This document shows positions 12,301 through 24,700 of a stretch of 64,000 nucleotides of DNA, piece after piece. Numbering within the stretch: position 1 is the stretch's first letter; every line of letters starts with the position of its first letter. Below the pieces are notes generated by a model. It saw only the letters and a list, made by a program, of their open reading frames with translations, was not told the DNA's origin and ran no database searches. Made by a program: the position numbers and the translations under genes. This DNA is from Bolinopsis microptera (lineage: Eukaryota; Ctenophora; Tentaculata; Lobata; Bolinopsidae), in NCBI RefSeq assembly GCF_026151205.1, contig NC_087080.1, positions 15,883,337 to 15,947,336 of the forward strand. The letters run 5' to 3'.

Positions 12301-12786
12301 TAGGGTGGAGGAGACCTTGGTGCAAAACGAGGCAAATAACCTGCACCGCGGCGGAACGAACTTGGGTGAGTTTGTGGAAGAAACAATGATGGATGGGATC
12401 GAGCAACATTTGCGCGACAGCACCTGACACTGACGACTTTTCGTCGCCGTAAGTTTTAAGATCAGTTATCCCCTCTCGTTTTAAATCCTTTCTCATTTGC
12501 TGATTCTGACTTGTGAGTCTTTTCTCGTCTGACAGTAAATGAAGTTGGAGGTTCTTCAAAACTTGACATTTTAATTTCACAGGAGAATCAAATCCTTTGA
12601 GAATATCAATGTAGACAGTTCGAGATGCCTCTCGTAGCATCATTCTCTCGTAGCGAATAAAAAAGAAACCAAGACCGGAGATGGCACGATGTCTGATTTC
12701 CTCGTCGGTAGAACCAGAGAAGAACATGAGAATATCATACACTTGGTTCTGGATACTAGCTGCTGACTTGGCGTGTGTCTGCTTCC
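9365..12786 (-). CDS. NIPBL: NIPBL C-terminal exons (29-33)
   Basis: Exon 29 (12786-11782) is the longest, about 335 codons, and continues the HEAT array: [82 protein letters not shown]. Its donor is the internal ATTG|GTTGGT, because only that phase joins exon 30 without a stop. Exons 30-31 give [20 protein letters not shown] and [16 protein letters not shown]. Exon 32 is serine- and acid-rich. Exon 33 ends in a basic tail ([20 protein letters not shown]) and [20 protein letters not shown]. Confidence 0.92.
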
Positions 12787-15700
12787 CTGGAGATATAGTT
12801 TTAACTTAGCAACATGGAGGTATTAAAAAGAGTTTTTAAGAATCAGAGGGAGACCAAAGCTGAGGGAATGAGTGATTAATTGCAAAAATAGTTTGCTATT
12901 GACAAACCGAGTAACACGAAAATATATATATTTTCGTGGTATATATACCAAAATGAAATTTCTGGTATTTCTTTAATATATTGAGAACAGCCGCTATCGG
13001 GTATCATTGAGTGTTACTACACTTCACTACACTTTTTTACATTTATCTTCTCGAAATCTTCTTTTTCTCTATTATTTTCCGATAAGTTTCCACATTGTGC
13101 ATTTCCAAAGGCAAAACAAGGGTAAAACATACCCTCTAGTCTGAGCTGTGTAGTGACTCTGTGAGACAAAAAAGTCACTGAATTACACTATTTTATCTAC
13201 TATTTTACACTAACTTTTTACACTAACTTTTGCCTTTTTTATGTATGGTGTAAAAAAGTATAGAGAACCCCCACTTTTATCATTTTCGAAATCTAACCGG
13301 TAAACTAAGCTGCTGTATTATGATTTCAAGAATTTAAAATTATTTCGTTGATTTCAATCATTAAATACAGTGTTAGCCATGGGGTTAAGATGCTGTTATT
13401 TTCCCTGAATCTTACAATCTTCTACAAAATTTTCTTTTTCACCCTCTAGAATAATAGCAATTTGACAATTTGGGGGGTAAAAATTGCTAAAATATTGATT
13501 ACGTAATTAATGTGAACGACCCTATATGGCATATGCAAAATCCAAAACTTTTGCTGAGTAGAGCATCAGCATTCCCACAGAAATGCTTGAAATAAAAAAT
13601 TTCAGTTCCTTAATCACGCCCTGTGACGTAACGGTAAATGGTAAAAGAATATAAAAGTGGCCACAAGACTTGATTAGACATTACACCATACACAGTCACA
13701 ATTTTAACTATAGTTTGCTAATTGTTAATGGGCTGACCCGGCGCGCGCTACTTTACTGTGCTTTAGGGTCTGCCCCACACTACGCCATGTGGCGACGGGC
13801 CACATGGCGTGGGTCGAAAGGCACAGTGTGTTTAGAGCTCCCGCCATGTGGCCCGTCTATCTAAACACACTGTGCCACTTGGCGTGGATTCAGCAAGGGG
13901 AATAGAGGCACGGATTTTTAAATCAAGCAGAATACAATCCAGCTGTGAGCTGGCATGAACCAGAAATCTGATAATTTATATTACATTATATTCCGATATT
14001 ACATGTCAGGATTCATCAGAAGTTCAGGAACCTAGCGATTATAAAATTCAGATAACATTGCTGGTTACTCTTCTATGCCGTGTTCAGTATTTTCAATACC
14101 AGAATCTTTCAATGAACCAGAAATCTGTTAATTTATATTAGGTACATATTCTGATATTAAACGGGTAGCTGATTTTGATAAAATAACATCGTGATACGGC
14201 GTGATCAATTATTTTAACTGAAGTACAACAGCTGCACCCCTGACATTTTAACTTAATAAGAGACGTATATATTAGGACATTTGTAATTTGATAAAATTTA
14301 AAGTTTTGGTGCGTGAATTTAAGGTATTTAAAACAAAACATATTACATGTCAGGATTCATCAGAAGTTCAGAAGCCTAGCGATTATAAAATTCAGATAAT
14401 TTGTTTGTTTGGGGACCGGTTTTTGGTACACCGGCCAATGTTTACAAAATCATATGATACATAACAATATAATTGTATTTAATATACGTGAATATTAGAA
14501 TAGAAATGAAATCTTAAATTTCTATTTATTCCCTGAAATTGTTACTAAGTTCAAAATAAATTTATATGATGAAGTCTACTATAAGAATATATAATATGAA
14601 AGTCAGACCTGCTTCGCGAAAACTAACAGTTCTGTGTGCTAACAGATCCTGACTGATACTAATTTACACTAACTAACTAAGTCACTAATACTCTTAACTA
14701 TCTAAAAACCAACTAGCTAGCGTGTGTGCTCGTAGAGCAGCTTAAATAATAAAATATGAGCCACAGTTCATGCTGCCTAAATCTCCTCACAAAATACTGC
14801 ATCGTAAAAAAACTCGTTAAAAACGGTTTATACTTATAGAATACAACGGCCACCACTTACACCAAATTAAAATACATACTATGTAAAAACTACACTGTAT
14901 CACCACGTAGATAACGAAAGTGAACATAACATACTAAAGTTCATAAATTCTGATAACAAGTCAGTGTACTTGTAGATAAGGCTCTAGCTCTCACTAACAC
15001 AATTAACTTTATTGTCTCTGATAAAATAACGCTTGCTATTGTCCTGCTTTATTAGTTCTTTCATCTGTTTGACAAGTCCACTGTGTAGTATTCTCTGCTC
15101 CCTTGTCCTATCCGGTGCAAGATAAACTGACTTAAAATCATCATTTGTTTTAAGTTTGTGTGCGTTCCTTAGTATAATGTCCACATCGCTAGAGCTTTGT
15201 AACTGAACTTTGACTGGTCGCGTTTTCTCAGGAACTTTCTTCCCAATCCTGCATATCTCATCCGTGTCAGGAAAATGACAGCCGGCCTCAGCAAAAACTG
15301 ACTTGAAAAAGTCCGGGAGAGGGTCCATCTCTAATACGTCCTCCCACTCCCCTTCTTCCGTCTCCTTCAAACCGTAGATAATCAAGTTTCTCGATCTTTC
15401 TTCTTCTTTATTCACTGATCGCACGGCTTCTTTCACAGTTTTTGTTGTCAGCTGATTGTTTTGGGCGCTGTTCTTCTTGACGACATCTGCCCAACTTTTC
15501 ATTTCATTTTTTACAGTTTTCTGCACCGATTCGATCTGATTCTGCTGTCTGTTTATCAGCTGCTTTTGCATGTCTATCTGTTCTGTTTTCATCTGATCTA
15601 TCTTGCTGGCTGCAGACCTGCATAGCTTCATATTGCTGTCCATTAAATTTACTATGCTGCTGAGGAAATTTACAAGCGGACCCTTAAGCAGTTTTTGTAG

Positions 15701-18700
15701 AACACCCTGGTTGATATCAGAGAAGGACGAGACATTCACGGCTTTCATGAGCTTTCCAATCTCCGATTTCATATCCTTTTCCACTGTGTGTAGTAAGTCC
15801 ACAGAGAAATCCATCAGGTTAGCGTGGCGTGTAACACTTGCAGATAACGACTGCTGATAACAAGCTAAAAACGATATGAGCTAAAAACGATATGGCTAAA
15901 AACGATATGAGCTAAAAACGATATGACATTACTGATTACTCTTTTATGCCGTGGGAGTAAATTAGCAGGACACAGTTTGCCCCTTATAGTCCAAATTTAC
16001 ATTACCTCATTGCTAGAATTCATTCCTTAAAACAAATTTTCCAAGAATTGTTCCAATTTCTCCCTCCTTGCATGTTGTACCTTTGAGAGTGAGACCTATT
16101 ACTGTAACAATATTTTTCAAAATTTGCAGGACTTTTCCTTTGACCCTTAATTAAAAATAAATAGGCACAACAAAATCTTTCTGGATTTATCATTTCACAT
16201 TGCTAGATTTCAATTCTGGAAGCAAATTTCCTGAAATTCTTTTCGAGAGAATGCAATATGCATCCCTTTTTCGAACTACACTTATTTCGCAAGAGCTGCT
16301 TGCAGGCCCCCATAATGCATTTAAAATCGTATTATTTTAATCGTTCTTGAAACTGTGTTTGAAAATGATCTCTATTACCAAATTGCTCAGCTAGGCCTTT
16401 TACACGTTTTGCTGTTTTTGAAATTCAGGCTGTAGCCAAAGCGCGTGCTAAATTTGAAAAACTCTAAGATTTTGGCCCCCTCATGAAGAAAATCATTCCT
16501 ACACAGTACACCCCTGCCGTGTATCGTTTCCCTGAGAGGTTTTACTGTATCATAGAGATGTCACTAGGCTTATTAGTTATTATGAACATTTTACGTTATC
16601 ATATTGGGTTTGGATACATATTTTTTATGTTTTAAAAAAAGAAAATATTGACTTATTGACTATTGACTTAATGAATCGTTTACCTCGATACCAAATATTT
16701 TATTAGATATTCCGACCAGAGCGCCAAAGTCATCCTTTGATGAAACATAGAGATGGAATAGAATCTTGCCGTCAAATCATAGCAATATTTTCTAAATGTA
16801 TGCTATTTTTGGTGGAATATGTGTGTTGAGTAGTAGTGATTCCATTTTGAGAGTCTAGATGGTGTAAATTTTGAGTAAAAGGACACCAAATTTCTCTGGT
16901 GTTGATCCACACTATATTGCAGATCATCATACCTTAGTGCAGTGAGATAACCTATATCACACTGTATTTAAGACCGATCAGAATCAGAATAATCATCTCT
17001 TATCAGTTGCTCTTTGGTTGTTACGGAGCGTCCATATTTTACGTCATTATATCCGTCTAATATAAAAGAACGGGGTCACGTACTTTGAACACACGTAACT
17101 TTTTGTCTACCCAAATTTTTTAATCTATAGATCCCAATAGACCTAAATAATATCACAAAACTTAGCTTTTATACTGAAAACATTGTGCGGCTTTCTGGCC
17201 AGATAATACTCGATTATTCCTATAGCAAACGATATATGATAAACTTGATATTATATTATTAGGTTGATCTGAACATCTACCATGAACATCTTCAACATCG
17301 CGACATTGACTGTCGTTATTACATTTGCATGTCTAGCTTCCAGTGGATCTATGAACAGTGATAAAGGTAAAACAGCTGTTTCAGATCAAAATCAATTTCG
17401 GCCACTTTTCAGGAAAAGCAATTTTTCTAATTATAATCATCAAGTACCTACTTATAACATATAAGATATAACATTAGTCTGCACAAGTTGCAGTTCCAGT
17501 TTTTAAATTTATGCCGACAGGACTAATTTATTGTTGAAAATATTTAGTTCCGATGACTCAGTTCCAAGTTGATGTACATTATCTGCCCTCCTTTACTCAT
17601 TGTGAAACAGTTTATCTAATTTCTGAAGGATACAGCATTGTACCACGTGTAATCTACACATGTTGTAAAACTTTATTCAGCAATATTAAACCAGAGATTT
17701 AAACAGACCACAACCTCAGGTGCTCAAACCCGTGAACCACGTGACGGCTGTTCTGAGGATGTTCCCGCAGTGACTTGTATCTCGGACCCTTGTCTCACAG
17801 CACAGTGTCACAACAATCCCGATGCTCGATGTGAAGTTGATAAATGCGGGGAATGTACGGAGAGGTTCTACGATGTGACGGGAGCAATAATCTTAGACTG
17901 CCACGGTAGGTGATATTTTATTAAATATTTTGAAATTCCTGGCCTAACAGCAGCAGCTTTTTTTACTTATAAACGTACTTTATTTTAGCAGTAGGTTTAG
18001 GATGATTTTCGTGTATATGTACTACATAACTAATACTTTATATGGGTGGGGGGGGGGGGGGGTGACATGTCCGGTGACATGTCCGGATTCTATGAGACAA
18101 CGGACGTGTGTTTTGGGACATAAGCGGACATTGGCGGACAAACATTATGAGAGTTTTTCACACACAATTTGGACAATTTGAAGGAGCCTATATTCATAAG
18201 GAGCCTATATTCATAACCTATCGAGGTATCCCCTTTGCGATTCAATCACGGAAAGCATGCCTCCCCTGGCCTATGCAAAACGAGCTCGGAAGCGGGGCCC
18301 TGCCTTCAGAGGTACGTATCGAGATGACTCGGACCGAACATTTTCTAAGTCAACAAATTTACAAAGTTATCCTGGAAACAACTTTTGTTAAATACATTTC
18401 AGGTTACCCTGATCATTATGAGCCATAAATATTTTTTCGAAGCCGACCATTCGATACACGATTTTTCGAATGTAGGTACGGACTTCAGAAAACCGAAAAC
18501 TTATTTTCGGCTCATAATGATCAGGGTAGCATGAAACACGAACAAAAGTAGTTTCCAGAAAAATTTTGAAAGATTTAGACTTAGAAAATTGTCTGTCCGA
18601 GTCGTTCTCGATACGTACCTTTGAAGGCAGAGCTCCCGCTTCCGAGCTCGTACTGCGAAGGAGAGGCCTGCCTTCCGAGATCGCATTACAAAGGCAAACC

Positions 18701-21700
18701 CTCGAGTCCAAAATATCGAAGGGTAGGTGCGGTTCAAAAATCGGGTGTAGAGTGATTTAATTTTAACAAGCTCGGACACTGACAGGGCCGGTTAGCCCTT
18801 CAAGATTGATTTTAATGCAATAAAAAGTTTATCTGCTCAGAATTTACCTTACTATTAGCCCAATCAAATTAGAAGGTACCACCCGTATTCACACTCAGAA
18901 TTAAGTTTAGTCATTTTCCTATACGAGATTGGGGACGGGTTCTATAAACAAACAAACAGGTTAATCAAAAAATTTAATGGCCTACACAAATACTGTTCCA
19001 ATGTTCTGTACTAAAGTACTAACTACTAACTTTTCTAAAAGAATACTTTCTAAATGAATGATTGATTAAATTCTAGGCCCAGTGTGTGTAGAAGATGGTG
19101 ATAATGGTTCATCGTACAAAGGAGATGTTGCTGCCACGGTATCAGGACACGTCTGTCAGAGATGGGACTCTCAATCACCTAATGAACACAGCAGAACTCC
19201 CGAGAGGTAAGATTGATTCCAAGTAAGTTTGCTTTTTGCTTTTTTAGACCTTGCACAGGGGAATTGTGTTTTTTGTGATAAATGACGGCTTCAAAACCCT
19301 CTAAAATTATTAACAAGAATTACTTAGTAATAATTTCTTTGTAAGACCATGTAATTATATAGTGATAAGAACACAATTCAAATTTAATTCGAGGTTTTGT
19401 AAGAGTTCATCACAACAATTTTTTCAGATACCCTAATGCAGGACTGGACGATAACTACTGCAGGAATCCAGATGGGTAAGTCTTCCTACGGGAAGCATAT
19501 CATTTTTATGAAGTTGACAAGAAAGTAGGGGCAAAGTGCCAAATATTTATTAATAAGAAATTTACAAAGTTACAAAAACACCGAACCGAACTGAAATGAT
19601 CCATAAAGTTGCCTTTGGGAATCCCTCAAATAACATGTTTTCTTCAGTGAAGCAGGACCCTGGTGTTATAATGCTGAGGGAACTTCCCCCCGATGGGAGC
19701 TCTGTGATGTACCTAGATGTGGTAAGTAGACCCATTTTTAAATATTTTAAACTTAAGCTGGAGAATTGCCTACGGAACAAATTATATCTTGAGTATACGC
19801 AGGGTGATCCTCTACTAGAAACTCGTTAGTCGAAAGCTTTGTTCGAGGAAAATTTTAAAATCAGTTAAATGTTTCAATCTTATCGTTCCTTTTTTACATT
19901 GAAACAAGCGTCATGTAATGGACTCACTTCATTCCGACCGTAACGAGGTGGTTTTATTCGAAAAAATTAAATACTTTGGTTGTAATGAACGAGATGATGA
20001 TTAATCACTTTACACTCTAATGTCACGTACCTTTTTAACACGTTCTCTAGGTGGCCCTGAATGACTATTCGAAACCTTAACCCTCTACTCTGACCCCAAC
20101 CCTAACTGAAGCATTATATACTAAAATCCTAACCCTAGAACGAAAAATTCGACCAACTTTCTTATATGGTCATATCAATTATCACGTGATCGAGACAGAT
20201 TTTCGACGATATTTCGCCAGGGGAGCATTTTAACCGTTAGAATTAGATGCCATGTTGGGCGATGAATTTTAAATGTTATTTTACTTTGAAACTGCAAACA
20301 AATACGCAGTATGGAAGGAAAATTGGGTAGAATCTTGCAATATGACACGTAGAATTCTGTGGATTTTAAAAATTTTGTGAAAGTAATGTTACAGGTACAA
20401 AATTGGCGGGTTAAATTTGGCGGATCTTCGGAAAATCCGCCATATCTTTACTAGTCATTATTTTTACCTGCCACAATATTACCCGCCATAAATATACGAA
20501 CTAAGGTAGTTTCCAGAAAAACTTTGAAAAAATATTGACTTCGAAAATTTTCTGCCAAAGTCATTCTCGATACGTACCTCTGAAGGCAGAGCACTCGCTT
20601 CCGAGCTCGTACTGCAAAGGGGAGGCCTGCCTTCCGAGATCGCATTACAAGGGGAAACCCTCGAGTCCAATATCGTATATGGAAGGGTAGGTGCAGACTT
20701 GGAAAACCGAAAAAGTATTTGACTTGTAAAATTTTCGGTCCGAGTCACAGGATCAAATATGTAAATATACTGGACCAATTTTTCCCCACAATATTTAGAA
20801 ACCTTAATAAAAAAGTTGGCCCTTTTTGCCCAGATTTTATCGGGGGATGCCCCCCCCCCCCCCAAATGCCACCATTACATTTCTGATAGGTCTAGATCTT
20901 GTATCCAAGTACAACAGTCCTCGACATCTCACTTCGTGCCCCAAAATATCTTTAAAACAGGATGTTTTAAAGATATTTAACTTTTGTCCGCCCATGTCCT
21001 GTCCCGTCCTTTTTGGATTCTATGAGATAAGCGGACACAGATGGACGTGTCACCCTCTTTATAGTAAGAAATGCGTTCTTGTTAACATAATAATAATAAT
21101 TAGTGGAGGCCACTGGTTAATAAATAGCGATGCTAGAGCTTAACTTGGTGGGCGACAAATACTGAATACTAACCTACTAATACACCCACGAGCACCATTG
21201 GTTTTGAAAGGGGCATCCTTAAAAATGAAAACAAATTTTAAATTAAAAATTTTTTAAATTTAAAAAAATAAAAATTAAAAAAAATAAAAATTTTTTAAAA
21301 ATAAAAAAATAATAACAATTAAGTTTATTGTTTAATATAATAAACTGATAATAGCATTGTTTTACCCCTCAGGTAACACAACAAAGAACGGAACATGTGT
21401 AACAGTAGGTGGCAACAAGCTCTGCAATGTTACGGTTGCGTGGACACCACGTGTGAGTGAGACAGGAACAATATTTGCTATGATAGTACCTGTCCTATTC
21501 CCTGTGGTAATGTTTGTGTTGCTTCTTGTTATTAGTATTAAAAAAGGTAACAACCCCTGGACAGAGATTAAGAACACGTACAGTAGAAACACTAGTCTAT
21601 TGTACGCTAAGAAACATTTAGGGAGTGTCCAGTATGGGAAGATTAAAGGAGAGTTAAGTGAGTTTGAACTTAAAAAGAAGGAATTAAAACAATACAGTAA

Positions 21701-24700
21701 GTTTTATATTAACGGTGAAGTAGCTACTTTACCCGTTGAAGATATAGAAGATAATTTATTGAAAGAGATAATAAGTATTAAGGAGATAAAAGTAACAAAA
21801 GGTGATGTTAAAGAATCTAAAATACGTAGGCAGATCCTCGGATGTATAACTTTACCATTAAGTTGTGCACATAAACTTTTAATTTCACAACTTATTATTT
21901 TACCAATAATTGCTATTTTGTGGGATATGGTGGATGTTTTGTTTGACACGTATTATTTTTATAAACTAGAGCGTGGTGAGTTAATAGATCCCTTAATTTA
22001 CAGAAATACTCACGTTAATAATAGTATATTAGGATTTGCATGTTTAGGTGCTATTAAAAGTATAATAGTTGCTATCTGTTATCTTAGTGTTGTGAAGGAT
22101 AACAAGAATGAGAGGGAGTACCACCACAGGGTGGTGTTAAATACATTGTTAGCTGTATCTCTTAAATTATTGTTAGAAGATGCACCTGAGTTAATATTAG
22201 AATACTTTTATGTAGATAAATTTATTATAAATAACCCTCCTTGGTTTCTGGTAGCAAAGGACGTTGTTACTGCACTGATTTATATTTTACCGGTTATAAA
22301 GATTGTAAAGTCAGGTTTTAATGATTTTAAGTTAATTAAGGAGAAAGAAGGCAGTTTGGAGGCATATTTATTTTACATTCCAGTAACACTAGCAAGAGGA
22401 TGTATGAGTTTTGCTATGATATTTAGAATAGTTGGAATGATTATCCAGTACATGGGTAGTACTGTTAATGCAGAGTGTTTTGTTGTATTCGATAATGCGT
22501 TACAACAGACACCTTTCGCATTGGGTTGTTTAAACTGGTGCGATTATACAGTACTGGTTCTTACTTGTTTAACTTTATTATCGTCAATACCACCAGTTAT
22601 CTTCTTTATATACTGGTGGTATTGTATATTCTCGTTAAATTAAATATTTAGTATTTACATTGATTGATAATTCTGTTCACGCCAATAAGTACCAATATTT
22701 TATCTCAATATTAATTGCTAAGTGTTTAGTGTATTAATTATATCCTGAGTGCATGTGTAAGATATCCAGAGCAGATTTTGAAATTGGACAAGTGCATAAT
22801 ATTATGTAGTATGTAATTTGTATTTTATAATGCATTATAGTGTTTAGTAGGGAGCATAACGGCTCTCGACAGACAAAGTAAAATAAGGCAAATAATAACT
22901 GGTGAAAACTAAACAAAAATAATCGACGTTTCGGCAGTCATGACTCATTGGCCTCAAGCTAACTTCTAATCAATTATTATGAGAACTGTACGACGGCCCG
23001 TTGTCAACGGGAAATGTAAACAGGAAAATTAAATATAAACGGGAAATGAAAGGTGAGGACTACTAGTTAGGGCAAGAATTGCTGTTTATGGGTCAGCAAT
23101 AGCAGCAAATCTGGGGAAACTTGGTGGACATTGACTTTTTTCACAAAATTTGTGTATGTTGACTTCAACATGATATTGCAGCTTATTGTGGTTAATCTCA
23201 ATGTTGGAGTGATGTTTTTCTGGTGCACAAAACACTGCAGTACAGTTATGTTGAATAATTGAGGTTAATGAATCCTCTATGTGGCCACTATGGTGGTTAA
23301 AATACCAGTTTTAGGGTTAACCACCATTTTGAGATATGATATTATGAAATGAGTAGTCATTATATTGAGATCATCCCATGGTGCAACTATTACAAAAGTT
23401 TAAAACCCTCATTGGGGGCATTTTGTGGTCCTAATGGTGGTTAAATGGAAGATGAACGATGAGCAATAAATATTGCTCGGGTTATAGATGTATAGTGGTG
23501 GTTGTTCATTTGTACATGGATGATAATTTTTCATCACAAATGTGCAATTTAATAGTATGGTTAATTTTAGGTGGTTAATATTCGTAAAAAGTGCTAAAAA
23601 GATGGTTAAAACGTCAAAATATTTTGTTAACCACCAATCAAAACAATATTTATGCTTTTAGTCAACTTTTTCTGGTCAACAAAGGACATTTGAAGGGTTT
23701 TGATAAAAGTTATTAAGAAATGTTGTCATAAAAGTGGTTAAAAGGGCTATATGACTTGCTAGGCTGTTGAACAAGGCATCTATTAAAGTGAAAATTAACC
23801 ACAATATGAAGTTCGGATAATGGTTTGCTATCCAATTGAGTGTATAATTGTTTGCAAATCCATAATTGACCCCAAGTTCATGCATTATGATCAATGTGCA
23901 GCTATGGTGGTTAAAATGTCTCGAAAATACCCTATATTTGCTCTAATTAACCATTTTTAGAGCACATATTAGCTTTGTAAAGCTATAGCTGGCCATGCTG
24001 CATTATCTAGATATAACTACCAGCTCATCTATGTGCACAAAAACATTGCTGAGTCCTTTGTTGCGTCCAGCATGGTTAATAAAGGTCTAAAATTGACCTA
24101 AATCAGTGTTTTTGGTCGTTTTAACCGCCATACGGCCACACATTCTGTTGCATTATCTTTAAAATCACTTATTATCCTTCAGCTATCTCTCATAATCAAA
24201 TATCAAAACAAAATAAGGCACAAAAAGTTCGGAGGTTGCTGAATAATGGTTAATTTGTGATGGCTTCTGTTGACCGAAAGTCCAAAATAAACATGTTTTA
24301 ACCACATTGAGGCCACATCTAAGGTTTTATGGTATTGGGACCATAGCCAAAAGTTTTGGGCACCTGGATGGTGTCCTCTGCCTCTGAAATTATAGTGATA
24401 TTTCAATGCTGTGCCATACCAGGTGGTTAAGTACGCGCAAGCGCGCGTACAAACATGGTTTTTTTGATATACCACAGTTGGTGGTTAACTGTTCTACATC
24501 AGACCTTCACTAAAAGTATTGGGCACCATAGTGGTGACATAATATATAAAGAATTTAAGCATAGACTAAATATGTTGGCCTACAGATGGTTAAGTACGCG
24601 CAAGCGCGCGCGCACGTGTACACTATAACATAAACAAATAAACCACTCCACAGACCACATTTATTAATTTTTTTTATTTCCTTCTTCAACTATGAGTCAA

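Noticed and set aside
22915-22960. Hammerhead-ribozyme-like core on the minus strand (ATGAGTC...CGAAAC)
   Set aside because: The invariant CUGAUGA is CCAATGA here and stem III is not convincing, so the catalytic core is not present.
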